64,000 nucleotides of DNA from JAGWJU01 sp035533295 (GTDB lineage: Bacteria; Elusimicrobiota; Elusimicrobia; UBA1565; UBA9628): NCBI GenBank assembly GCA_035533295.1, contig DATLUA010000057.1:1-64000 (forward strand), given 5' to 3'. Every line of letters begins with the position of its first letter. The first letter of the stretch is position 1. Positions 54,001 to 62,208 of the stretch are shown here, one piece after another. The notes beneath the pieces were generated by a model that saw only the letters and a list, made by a program, of their open reading frames with translations, was not told the DNA's origin and made no database searches. The position numbers and the translations under genes are program-made.

Positions 54001-57000
54001 GCCGCATGCCGCGCAGGCTGGCCCCCTTGCCTCGGCTCCCACCGCGATTTTCCAGCCGGCGCCCGCGGCCTCCCGGACGGGTCTCGCGCCGGCCGCGCGC
54101 ATCCCCGCGCCACCGCTTGAAAGCTCCATTAAGGAAATTATGGACGGCAACCTTCTCTATAACGAGGGCCGCTATCCCGAGGCCCTGCAGAAGTACATGC
54201 AGGCGCTGGCGCGCTACCCTGACGTTCCGCAGGCTTACTTCAACATGGGCGACGTCTACGCCCGCATGGGGAGCAACGAGCAGGCGCAGCTCTGCTATAA
54301 AAAATTCCTAGAGCTCAACAAAGATCCCAAGCTGGCCTCGAAAGCCTACTTCAATTTGGGCGACATGGCACTGGCCCGGAAGGATTACAAGACCGCTTTG
54401 GAGCTCTACAAGCAGGCTTTGCGCATGGATGCGAACGATTTTGACGCCAAATGGAACCTGGAAATTCTTGAGCAGTTGGCGAAGCAGAATCCCGAGTACC
54501 AGAAAAATCACAGTAAGCAGAGCCAGCAGAATCAGCAAAATCAGCAGAATCAACAAGGTTCGAAGCAGGGACAAAAGCAAAACCAGAAGCAAAGCCAAGG
54601 TCAGAAGCAAGGCCAGGGCCAAAAGCAAGGCCAGGGCCAAAAGCAAGGCCAAGGTCAGAAGCAGGGCCAGGGCCAGAAGCAAGGCCAAGGCCAGAAGCAG
54701 GGCCAGGGCCAGAAGCAAGGCCAAGGCCAGCAACAGGGCAAGCAACAAGCCCAAGGCCAAGGGAGCAAAGGGAATAGCCGAGGCCAAGGAGGCGAGCAAA
54801 AGGGCTCTCATGCTGGACCGCGCAGCGGCCAAAACGGCCAGGGGAACAGCGACGGCCACGGGGACGCCGCGGCTAAGGCCGCAGCGCAGGCCAAGGAGAA
54901 CGCCAAGCTCAAAAAATTGGGGGGCATCCTCGCGGGCCAAGAATCGAAGAACAAGGCCCAGGAAAAACAAAAAGTCAAAAACGTTCCCACTGAAGGAAGC
55001 AAGGTTTGGGGATTCGCCCCCGCGGCGGTTTTAGGAACTCTCGCTTACGGCGGGCACGGCTTGGCGTTCGGCGCCCCGCACATCCTTTTGATGGCGGCCG
55101 TGGCGCTGCCGGTTTTAGCGGGATTTTTGGCTTACAAAATCTATAAGCACTTGAAGACGGCGCGCGCTTTGGCGCCGCCTAAGGCTCCCGCCCGCTTCCG
55201 CGATTGGGCCGGCCGCAAGCGGGCGCTGATCAAGGGCGGGCTTGTCCTGGGCGCGGCCGCTCTCCTGGGGATGGCCGCGGCCAATCCGCAGAGCGGTTAT
55301 TCCAAGCACAGCGTCAATTTCGGCGGCAAGGACGTCATCGTGGCGGTGGACGATTCCTACAGCATGCTCTACGCCGATGACGGACGCTATAAAGCGACGG
55401 AAAACGCCCTTGAGCGCTTCATCTCCCTGCTTCACGGGACGGATCGGGTGGGGCTCGTGGTCTTCGCCCAATCGTCGCAGACGGCGGCGCCTTTGTCCAT
55501 CGATTACGGAACTTTCAAGTACAAGGCCAAGCGGCTGCCTGACGAAAACGCGCGCCTCCAGCAGGGCTCGGATATCGCGGGAGCCATCCAGCACGCGGCC
55601 GACGCCTTCAACGACGCCAAGGTCGTGGAGGGTCGCAAACGCGTCCTTATTCTCATTTCCGATGGGGACATCTTCAGCGAGGATTTGCAAGGCGCCATCA
55701 AGGCCGCCCAGGATAACAAGATCGTCATTTATACCGTGGGCATCGGCTCGCCTACGGCACCCGCAAAAATGAAGGTGCCGGACGGCAACGGCGGGATGAC
55801 CTATCTTATCGACACCGACACGGGCAAGCCGGCCCAAACCCGCCTGCACGAGAAGCCTTTGGAGCAGCTGGCGCACGCGACCGGCGGGCAGTTCTTCGCC
55901 GCCACTCAGGGCGCCACGATGGACCATGTGCTCGAGCAAATCGCGGCCCTGCAAAAAGGGACGAACAAGCAGATGCTGGAGTCTCCCGCCAACATCGGAG
56001 GAATCTTCCTCGCCCCGGCGCTTCTGCTTCTGCTGCTGGATTTGCTCCTTCCCGGCCGCTCGGCTTTGGAAAACAAGCCGGCCAGCCGCAAGAGCAAGCC
56101 GGCCGCCGCCGGGGGAAAATCGGAGCGCTCGTCCATGGGAGCCTTCCTGGGACCCGCCGGGCTCTCCCTGCCCCTGCTGCACTCGATTCCCTTGCATTCC
56201 TGGCCGGTCATCCTGCCTTTCGCCATCCTGACGACGTTGGTGGGGGCGGCGCTGTTCGCGAACTGGATGATGAACGGCACTCTCTCTCGCCGCATCGTCG
56301 ACCGGCTGAGCTACCGTCCCAAGTCCGTTTCGGAAGACCTCGCCTCCGGCGCCGACGCGCTCTTTGACTTGCGCCAAGTGGACGCCCCGCGCCTGCTGGC
56401 TTTCTCAAAAAGCTGGGCGAAGGAAACGGATGAGCAGAAAAAAACGAGCATCCAGTCCGCCCTGGGCGATGTTCAGCTCTGGAGACAAAAGCTTGTCGCG
56501 GCCTCGCTTTTCGACAATTCAAGCGCTGTTTCGAGCGCGCTGGCCGCGGCCATGATTAAGGGAACGAGGCTGCGCCTGGAGTCCCCCGAGCCCGTCGTGC
56601 GCCAGGCCCTCGAGCGGCAAGGCAAGATTTCCTGGCTTAACGGAGAGATTGAGACCCGTCGTCTCGCGGGCTTGGCCGCGACATGGCTCAATCCCTTGCA
56701 TGAGGATTCCCGAATCCAGCTTTTGCGGCTCGCGCGCTCCACCGATCCTGAGACGGCCCGCCTAGCCAAGACCAAGCTGGGCGAATGGCCCGATTTTGCC
56801 GCGTTCAACAAAGCCGAGGCGCGCAAGCCGTTTTCCTGGCGCAAACTCAGGGTATCCCTTCTGGCGGTCCCGCTTCTGGCCGGCGCGGCCATTTTGAGCG
56901 TGGCCGCGGGGATCAACACCGCCGAGTATTACCACCAGCAAAACTTGGCGGCCCAGGAATCGACGCAAATTTTTTATCAAGGCGACGACTTCATCTTTTC

Positions 57001-60000
57001 CGCTCAGTACGCGGATCCCATCATTGCGGCGAAAGTCCTGCCCGCGCTCCGGCAGTGGTACCTGGGCGCGCGCTCGACGAAGGCGCTTGATGGAGCCGTG
57101 ACCGTGCTGGCCCATTCGCCCGACCCCAAGGCCGACCTGGTTCTGGAGGCCCTCTTCAAGCGCGCCGCGCTCCTGCCGCTCTCGGATAAAGGCCGGACGG
57201 AACTCGTGAGGGCTCTCGTGGATAGAAGCGATCCGGCGATGTTCTCGTTTTTCAAGGATCCCCGGATGCTCGAGAATCCGGCCTCCGCCGCCTTGTTCAG
57301 GCAAGCCGTCGCCGAAACGATGGCGCGCGGGGGGGACAAGATGAAGGCGGCGGTGTTCGCCCTGCTCAAGAGCCCGGACGATCATCTGCGCGAGGCGGCG
57401 GCCCAATCCATCTACGCGGCTTTGACCGCGCCAAGCCAGGACGCCCAGTTTTTCACGCATTTGAGCGGCATCCAGGCGCAGTTCCAAAACGACCCTGACA
57501 TGAATATGTGGGTCGAGGTTTTCGCGCTTGAGCGCCTCTCCTCTCCGGGGCCGGTGGACGCGGACCAGGCGGCGGCCGTCATCAAGAGCGTCTTTACGGC
57601 GCTGGCGGCCGCGGATCAGAACAACATCCAGAATCTGGGACAGGCGCAGCAGCAGCAACCGGGCGCCGCAGCCGCGCCGGCGGCTCCCCTGCCGCCCTCC
57701 TACGTGCTGGCGGCGCTGCAGCAAATTCAGCAGGCCGAAGCGGCGCAGGCCCAGTCGGGAGGCGTCTCGCCCGCGCTGGCCGCCGCGGCGCGCGCGGCCG
57801 TCGCGCAGGTCGCCACGAGCATCGTTAAAAACGGCACGAGCATTCTCGGCGGCCAAGGCTACGGCTTGCACGAAAAACTGGTCAACGCGGGAGTGGTGGA
57901 GAACGCCCCTCCATATCCCGCTTACCGCACTTATTATTACCTCAAAAACCTCCGAGATATCTACGGCATCCTCAAGGCCATGGGGAAAATCCCGCCGTCT
58001 CAAGGCAATAACTACTCGGACCAATACGACTACGGCTATAACCAGGGCGGCTATTCCGATTCTTCGGCCCAGCAGATCGCGGCTTATTTATCGAACGCGG
58101 AGGGCCAGCTGCAGGTGATGATCCAGCTCGGGCAGGCGTCCGGAATGCTCGACGGCACGGCTCCGGGCCAAAAGGCGGCCATCGCCGTGGACGCTGCCCT
58201 TTCGACCTTCGTCCAAAGCGGGCTTAGCGCCAACGGCACTTATTCGTTTAACCCCGGAGACCTCTTCACCGCCGCGCTTAAGGCGCAGGGACTCACGTCC
58301 AGCGATCCGATGCTCGCAGGCCACCCCAATCCTTGGTTGGAGACCTATACCTTCGCGCAGCTGACTCAGCTGCGCGCGCTGGTGATCCAGATTGCCAATC
58401 AGGCCGGATTCAATGGAGCGACGCTTTACGGCGGCGACGCATGGAACCTGAAGACCAACGCCGTCGCTTTGATCGCGAAAATCGACGGCGCCATGAGCGA
58501 CGATTATCCGAACCATGCCAAGGCCGCGGACATCCCCAATCCGGCCGCGGCGAATTACGCGGCCGAATCGATGGCGGACCCGAGCCAGGCGGGGCTCATT
58601 ATGGCCCGGCTCTCTCTACAGGAGCAGGCCGCCCAGGCCGCGAAGGACCGCCTGGCGGTCATCACGCTCGTCGCCCAACGCATTCCGGATTTGAACGCCC
58701 TGCCCAACGGCGCGCAGGACGCCGCGCGCGTCATCGACCAGACTTTGTCGGACTTGGGGAGTTCCTATAATCAGGAAGGCTCAAGCGGCGCGCAGGCGCG
58801 GAATTTGTCTGAAGCCATTTCGATTCTAGGCAAGGCCGCCCAGTCGCGGCTGGGAGCGGCTCCGGCCGCGCTGATGCGGCACGAAATCGAGTCCGCGTTC
58901 AACACCCTTTTGGGCTACTTCAACACGGAGTCCGGGGACATTTACACCCAACTCCAGTCGCTGGGGCTCATCAGCGACAACTACGACAGCAACTCTTCAA
59001 ATTCCTTCTACAGCGTCTCCCAGATGCGCGCCATGCTGGCCCTCCTTAACAAGGAAGCTCCCAAGGTCGCTTCCGGCAACATCGACATGGGAGGCTTGGA
59101 CGTGAGCGTTTTCAAAGAGACCAGGGCCGTCCTGCCCCAGCTCATCGATTTGGCCGTCAAGTTTGGAATCCCGGAAGGCACGAGTTCGGCCGATGCCGCA
59201 GCCGCCCCCATAAACACCGCCTTGTCCAGCGTGAGCCAATCGTTCTACTCGGACGCTTTCTTGCAGGCTTTGCGCCAAGCCGGCCTGGCGCCGCAAAATC
59301 CCGTTTCGAGGCAGGTCTACGATCTCTACTACTGGAGCTACGATTCGGCCCGCATCGCGACGCTGGAGAATTTCCTGAAGCAGATTCTCGCCCAGAACGC
59401 CTTGCCGGGCCAAAAAAACACTTTGAGCTCCGACCAGAAGGACGCCATCACCACCCTGCTGCAAAGCGTGGCAAGCGCGGCGGCGACGCCTCAGAAGTCC
59501 GCGAGTTCTTCCGCGAGCGCGGGTCCCTCCGCCGTCCATGCGTTCGCGGCGCTGGCGCTCCTGCCCCTGGTCGTGCACGCGGCCCTTTGGACGGCCGGGA
59601 TTTTGGGGGCGGCCGCTTTGGGCTATTATGGGATCAAGCGCTTGGCCAAGACCTCGGCGCCCGCCCAAGAGCCGCCGCATCCCCAGGCCAAGGCTTTTTT
59701 CGACATCGAGAAGGCGGCGCAGCGCGTCGAACTGACCGCGAAGAGCTTGGCCGAGTCGGCGGGCTTCGGGACGTTCCTCTCTTCTTTCAAGGGGGCCGAC
59801 GGGACGGAGTTCGCGGAAATAGGCCTTTACCAGCCCGGCACCGATTTAAAGCGCGTGAACTGGTCCGCGACGGCGCGCTCGCAGGATCAGATTTTCGTCA
59901 ACCGCTATCAGGCCGAGCGGGAAATGCCGTTCTTCATCCTGGCGGATTTGAGCCGCTCCGGCGGCGTCGACGCCCGCGGAAACGGCAAGGCCGACGCCAT

Positions 60001-60592
60001 TCGCGCCACGGCGGCGGCTCTGGCGCTGGCCGCCTCGCGCCTGGGCCTGAGCGTCGGCGCGGTCTTGTTCACGGATCGGGTTGAATCCTACATCCCGCCC
60101 ATTCGGGGCGCCGGACACGCCCGCGAAATCGCGCGGCAGATACAGACCCTCTCGCCCAAGGGCAAGGCGACCGATTTAAATCCCGCGCTCAAGCGCACCC
60201 TGGTTGCGGCCGGGAATAGAGCCTTGGTGGCGGTGGTCTCCGATTTCTTGGCGCCCAATTTCACCTCGGCGCTGGGCGCCCTGGCCGAAGTCGCCGAAAT
60301 CAGCGTCGTGCGCGTGGCGGACCCGGCCGAGATGGAGCCCATGCCGGCCGTCGGCGTCATCGACGTGCAGGATCCTGAGACCGGGGAAAGCCGGACGGTG
60401 GACACGTCTAGCCGCGCGTTCCGCCGGAGCCAAGCCGCGGCCATCGCGGAGCGCGAGGCCGCGCTCGCTAAATCGTTTTCCAAAGCTCGCAAAGTCGTGA
60501 CGTTGACCACGGACCGGGACGCGCTTTTAGAGTTGGTGTCCCATTTCAGCCGGGGACGATATCCCCGCGCCACGCAAGGAGAAAAACAATGA
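51053..60592 (+). CDS. Giant fused Bat protein: BatD-BatA-TPR-BatB-repeat-DUF58
   Basis: A single open frame of 3179 codons. In order: signal peptide (about 1-40); Ala-rich extension with a hydrophobic helix (225-240); BatD-like beta domain (278-390) and helix (413-430); BatA-like helices (597-665) and a VWA domain with MIDAS Asp684-Ser686-Ser688; two helices (947-985); TPR block (1027-1143); Gln/Lys/Gly repeats (1154-1240); two helices (1343-1412) and a second VWA with MIDAS Asp1433-Ser1435-Ser1437; helices near 1657, 1720 and 1935; HEAT-like region (1800-2110); degenerate repeats (2268-2790); a helix (2833-2856); and a DUF58 domain (2883-3170) with YQPGTDLKRVNW and a DxSxS motif at Asp2965. 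In Bacteroides and Leptospira these parts are separate bat genes next to moxR. Both MIDAS motifs are intact, arguing for function. Some helix limits are approximate. Confidence 0.85.
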   Translation: MSDKTMGYVKSSFVRGVASVLCAALLLVSPGPACYQALGAEFASDASVQTAGAGASGLAPASLGEMNLNPRLPSVNVPDLSAGLVQGILRTLPANAAAPEEGVPQSDLQAEEPSQAAAAENSGTPIQPAAEQGVVAALISGAAALTRPARAAAKGASQSRRVPGAFETLKAAGQSFGQAQALMGSGSASPEAMARNGSQIFDRSAAPSASVSSWGRGLRRLKAGIAAAVIAGGLLFIPAGLHSAPQLARPPTAMTASMPGAGQAASPVPLPHESAPVAAQISFSRQNVTVGDRVEVTLTLKNTTGQSLTIFNLPGALKAMLPQGLEMEKSALPDSLTLAPEATRAVSFAAIPFASGDLTIQGALTASVPGRANAQSSISISPVKLAVRSVLTPDWRQKGFKDIAGAMRAKTPDWVWAAAIPLLALLVFGADRLKTDKRRKSEIKLSRISASEAALERLAVLEKEGEGLDAVRFYGEYYGILSGFIVDSLGLPTRERSGERLIQDAASSGAFSAEEMKTLARLVRETERARFAGEAGGETERAAKLRDLRSFIETLVKAAQAGTAEPQASSAGASMAMLAPLAGLLGASTQIHFGDPKILFLLVPLAIYLAWNFIRSRGRRATYKVASSAALGKKKSLRQRFLWLPKAIRVAAIAMMIGALSHPQIGTTRQTVYVPSVDTFIVFDNSGSMSDPFNGSDYGSASQGPSKIQAGSAAIEAYLQQQKKTTNRVGFITFSDDPYMDVLLTTDYDAIDARIKELSADGGTAIGDAVYRGISGFLRANASEIHGEQAQGNSFADRLARILEGQAKATPEDARVNHMLVLLKTKGLAAAINYAQSYPDLMRKIVRPDQTKVIILATDGQSNEGMDPMDATAIAKMLGIRIFTIGIGSDADVATLQQIAQATGGLYFSASDANSMRQIFLRINQLEKTPEKVVSSLSVNDYSGDLALLAFLVLGLEMGLSATALRKFPALLLALPLLMPAMMPHAAQAGPLASAPTAIFQPAPAASRTGLAPAARIPAPPLESSIKEIMDGNLLYNEGRYPEALQKYMQALARYPDVPQAYFNMGDVYARMGSNEQAQLCYKKFLELNKDPKLASKAYFNLGDMALARKDYKTALELYKQALRMDANDFDAKWNLEILEQLAKQNPEYQKNHSKQSQQNQQNQQNQQGSKQGQKQNQKQSQGQKQGQGQKQGQGQKQGQGQKQGQGQKQGQGQKQGQGQKQGQGQQQGKQQAQGQGSKGNSRGQGGEQKGSHAGPRSGQNGQGNSDGHGDAAAKAAAQAKENAKLKKLGGILAGQESKNKAQEKQKVKNVPTEGSKVWGFAPAAVLGTLAYGGHGLAFGAPHILLMAAVALPVLAGFLAYKIYKHLKTARALAPPKAPARFRDWAGRKRALIKGGLVLGAAALLGMAAANPQSGYSKHSVNFGGKDVIVAVDDSYSMLYADDGRYKATENALERFISLLHGTDRVGLVVFAQSSQTAAPLSIDYGTFKYKAKRLPDENARLQQGSDIAGAIQHAADAFNDAKVVEGRKRVLILISDGDIFSEDLQGAIKAAQDNKIVIYTVGIGSPTAPAKMKVPDGNGGMTYLIDTDTGKPAQTRLHEKPLEQLAHATGGQFFAATQGATMDHVLEQIAALQKGTNKQMLESPANIGGIFLAPALLLLLLDLLLPGRSALENKPASRKSKPAAAGGKSERSSMGAFLGPAGLSLPLLHSIPLHSWPVILPFAILTTLVGAALFANWMMNGTLSRRIVDRLSYRPKSVSEDLASGADALFDLRQVDAPRLLAFSKSWAKETDEQKKTSIQSALGDVQLWRQKLVAASLFDNSSAVSSALAAAMIKGTRLRLESPEPVVRQALERQGKISWLNGEIETRRLAGLAATWLNPLHEDSRIQLLRLARSTDPETARLAKTKLGEWPDFAAFNKAEARKPFSWRKLRVSLLAVPLLAGAAILSVAAGINTAEYYHQQNLAAQESTQIFYQGDDFIFSAQYADPIIAAKVLPALRQWYLGARSTKALDGAVTVLAHSPDPKADLVLEALFKRAALLPLSDKGRTELVRALVDRSDPAMFSFFKDPRMLENPASAALFRQAVAETMARGGDKMKAAVFALLKSPDDHLREAAAQSIYAALTAPSQDAQFFTHLSGIQAQFQNDPDMNMWVEVFALERLSSPGPVDADQAAAVIKSVFTALAAADQNNIQNLGQAQQQQPGAAAAPAAPLPPSYVLAALQQIQQAEAAQAQSGGVSPALAAAARAAVAQVATSIVKNGTSILGGQGYGLHEKLVNAGVVENAPPYPAYRTYYYLKNLRDIYGILKAMGKIPPSQGNNYSDQYDYGYNQGGYSDSSAQQIAAYLSNAEGQLQVMIQLGQASGMLDGTAPGQKAAIAVDAALSTFVQSGLSANGTYSFNPGDLFTAALKAQGLTSSDPMLAGHPNPWLETYTFAQLTQLRALVIQIANQAGFNGATLYGGDAWNLKTNAVALIAKIDGAMSDDYPNHAKAADIPNPAAANYAAESMADPSQAGLIMARLSLQEQAAQAAKDRLAVITLVAQRIPDLNALPNGAQDAARVIDQTLSDLGSSYNQEGSSGAQARNLSEAISILGKAAQSRLGAAPAALMRHEIESAFNTLLGYFNTESGDIYTQLQSLGLISDNYDSNSSNSFYSVSQMRAMLALLNKEAPKVASGNIDMGGLDVSVFKETRAVLPQLIDLAVKFGIPEGTSSADAAAAPINTALSSVSQSFYSDAFLQALRQAGLAPQNPVSRQVYDLYYWSYDSARIATLENFLKQILAQNALPGQKNTLSSDQKDAITTLLQSVASAAATPQKSASSSASAGPSAVHAFAALALLPLVVHAALWTAGILGAAALGYYGIKRLAKTSAPAQEPPHPQAKAFFDIEKAAQRVELTAKSLAESAGFGTFLSSFKGADGTEFAEIGLYQPGTDLKRVNWSATARSQDQIFVNRYQAEREMPFFILADLSRSGGVDARGNGKADAIRATAAALALAASRLGLSVGAVLFTDRVESYIPPIRGAGHAREIARQIQTLSPKGKATDLNPALKRTLVAAGNRALVAVVSDFLAPNFTSALGALAEVAEISVVRVADPAEMEPMPAVGVIDVQDPETGESRTVDTSSRAFRRSQAAAIAEREAALAKSFSKARKVVTLTTDRDALLELVSHFSRGRYPRATQGEKQ
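54599..54742 (+). repeat. 18-base tandem repeat encoding GQKQGQ
   Basis: Seven full units plus a partial one encode the hexapeptide GQKQGQ (residues 1183-1224 of the giant protein) inside a longer Gln-rich linker between the TPR block and the second VWA. Units differ at third positions (CAA/CAG, GGC/GGT), so the repeat is old or under selection at protein level. Confidence 0.9.
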
Positions 60593-62124
60593 GAATGAAC
60601 AACCGCCGCGTCGCCGCCGTTCTACCGGCCGCGATTCTGGCTTTGGGCGCCTACTTCGCCGCCAACGCGCGCGCGGGAGGCGTCGAGGAAGTCCCCGCGA
60701 TGAGTGAAGGCGTGGAGGTTCCGGCCGCGGCCTTTGGCGCGCCGGAAACGCTGCCTTCGGCGGAGCTCGGAAATTTGACCGCCCTGCCGCAGGGTTTGGA
60801 TTTGCCCGCGGGCCTTGCCGCCCAGGCGCTGGGAGCGTCCGCGGTTCAGGCCGTTCCCGCCGAGGAGAAGGCCGCGACGGCGGCAGCGGCTCCCGTTCCG
60901 AGCGAGGCTGCCCTGCCCGCCGCCGCCCAGGCGCCGGCCGCGGCGGCGTCCGGCCAGGCTTCCTCCCAGCCGGGGGAAGTCTCCAACGTTCCGACCCAAG
61001 CGCGGCAGGTCGCCGGTGACGTGCTTGCGCCGGAGAACGGTTCCAAGGGTTTTGCCGTCAACGCCGCCGGATTCGACGGAGGCGCGGCCGCCCAAGCCTC
61101 GGAGGCGCCCGCCGTTTCGGTGGAAGGCGACGCGTCCTCCCAGCCTCTGCCCGAGCAGGTGAAGTGGGCGGACGGGATTTTAAGCATGGTCCGCAAGCAA
61201 TGGGATAAGGTCATCGTGGGGCAGGAGGAGTCCAAGGACGCCATCATGATGGCGCTCATCGCCCACGGCCACGCGTTTCTGGAGAGCGCTCCGGGTTTGG
61301 GAAAGACCACCTTGGCCAAGGCGGTCGCCGGCTCCATCTCCGCGAACTTCAAGCGCGTGCAGGGAACGGCCGATCTTTTGCCCGCAGACATCATCGGCAA
61401 CATGGTGCCCAAGAAAAACGCCAAGGGCGACATAGAGCTGGTGTTCGAGAAAGGGCCCATCTTCACCGACATCCTTCTTTTCGACGAGATCAACCGCGCC
61501 CCGCCCAAGACCCTCTCGGCCGTTCTGGAGGCGATGGAGGAGCGGCAGATCACGGTCCTGGGCAAAACCTACCCGCTGCCGTCCAACTTCACGGTCTTCG
61601 CGACGCAGAACCCGCTCGAAGAGCAGGGCGTCTTCCCGACGCCCTACGCCGCGCAAGATCGCTTCCTAGCCAAGGTGCCGGTCTCGAAGCCCAGCGAGCA
61701 GGAACTGGGCCACATCATGGAGATTAACCGGGACACTTCGTCCAAGCCCAAGACCGAAGCGGTCACCAACCTGGAGACGCTCGACCGGATTCGGCAGGTG
61801 GCCCTGCGCCTGACCGTGACGCCGGAGATACAGAACTACATCGCCCGCATCGTGGGGGCCGCCAACAACCGCGAGGAAATCAAAAAAGGCCACGTCATTT
61901 CGCCGCGCGCCGCCATCGGCATCGAAATCGCGGCCCGCATCCGCGCCTTGATGAGGGGGGAGACGGCCGTTTATCCCCAAGACGTGGAGGCCGTGGCTCC
62001 GTTGATTCTGCGCCACCGGCTCATCATTGAATACGGCGCGGAATCGGAGGGAGTGACCTCCGATAAACTGGTCCAGAAAATCCTCTCCGAGGTCAAGATC
62101 GGAGGAGCCAAGCCGACGAAGTAA
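60589..62124 (+). CDS. MoxR-family AAA+ ATPase with N-terminal signal-like leader
   Basis: A 511-residue protein. The first 30 residues (RRVAAVLPAAILALGAYFAA, then NARA) look like a cleavable signal peptide, followed by about 150 Ala/Pro-rich residues. The MoxR core starts near 190: Walker A APGLGKTT (Lys239), the GTADLLPADIIGN motif, Walker B LFDEINRAPP (Asp299, Glu300), sensor 1 TQNPLEEQG and the lid domain to the end. MoxR ATPases are cytosolic chaperones that act with VWA/Bat proteins. The start overlaps the giant Bat gene (ATGA) and has AAGGAG upstream. An ATP-dependent core behind an export-type leader is hard to explain; internal ATGs such as 61188 could give a cytosolic form. Confidence 0.9.
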   Translation: MRMNNRRVAAVLPAAILALGAYFAANARAGGVEEVPAMSEGVEVPAAAFGAPETLPSAELGNLTALPQGLDLPAGLAAQALGASAVQAVPAEEKAATAAAAPVPSEAALPAAAQAPAAAASGQASSQPGEVSNVPTQARQVAGDVLAPENGSKGFAVNAAGFDGGAAAQASEAPAVSVEGDASSQPLPEQVKWADGILSMVRKQWDKVIVGQEESKDAIMMALIAHGHAFLESAPGLGKTTLAKAVAGSISANFKRVQGTADLLPADIIGNMVPKKNAKGDIELVFEKGPIFTDILLFDEINRAPPKTLSAVLEAMEERQITVLGKTYPLPSNFTVFATQNPLEEQGVFPTPYAAQDRFLAKVPVSKPSEQELGHIMEINRDTSSKPKTEAVTNLETLDRIRQVALRLTVTPEIQNYIARIVGAANNREEIKKGHVISPRAAIGIEIAARIRALMRGETAVYPQDVEAVAPLILRHRLIIEYGAESEGVTSDKLVQKILSEVKIGGAKPTK

Positions 62125-62148
62125 GCCGAAGCCGGCGGAACGAATTGC

Positions 62149-62154
62149 TATAAT
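62149..62154 (+). promoter_or_regulatory. Candidate -10 box for icd
   Basis: A perfect TATAAT, 25 bases after the moxR stop and six bases before an ATG at 62161. The -35 region is not well matched. The predicted transcription start would fall at or next to that ATG. Confidence 0.45.
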
Positions 62155-62160
62155 GAGCCG

Positions 62161-62208
62161 ATGATCGCAATGCTAATGCCGGAGGGAATGGTTCATGGGC
62201 TCTTATAA
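62161..62208 (+). CDS. Possible 15-residue leader peptide overlapping icd start
   Basis: ATG 62161 opens a frame MIAMLMPEGMVHGLL that ends with TAA at 62206-62208, 14 bases inside icd. With the TATAAT at 62149 it would be translated from a leaderless mRNA. Its codons contain GGAGGG, the ribosome binding site of icd, so its translation could control icd initiation. It may equally be chance. Confidence 0.3.
   Translation: MIAMLMPEGMVHGLL

Noticed and set aside
54599..54742. Repeat run considered as a CRISPR-like array
   Set aside because: Units are directly adjacent, encode GQKQGQ in frame and have no spacers.
55115..58024. Two minus-strand open frames of 420 codons each inside the giant Bat gene
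   Set aside because: They are GC-driven shadows opposite VWA and HEAT-like coding sequence, with no ribosome binding site or domain.
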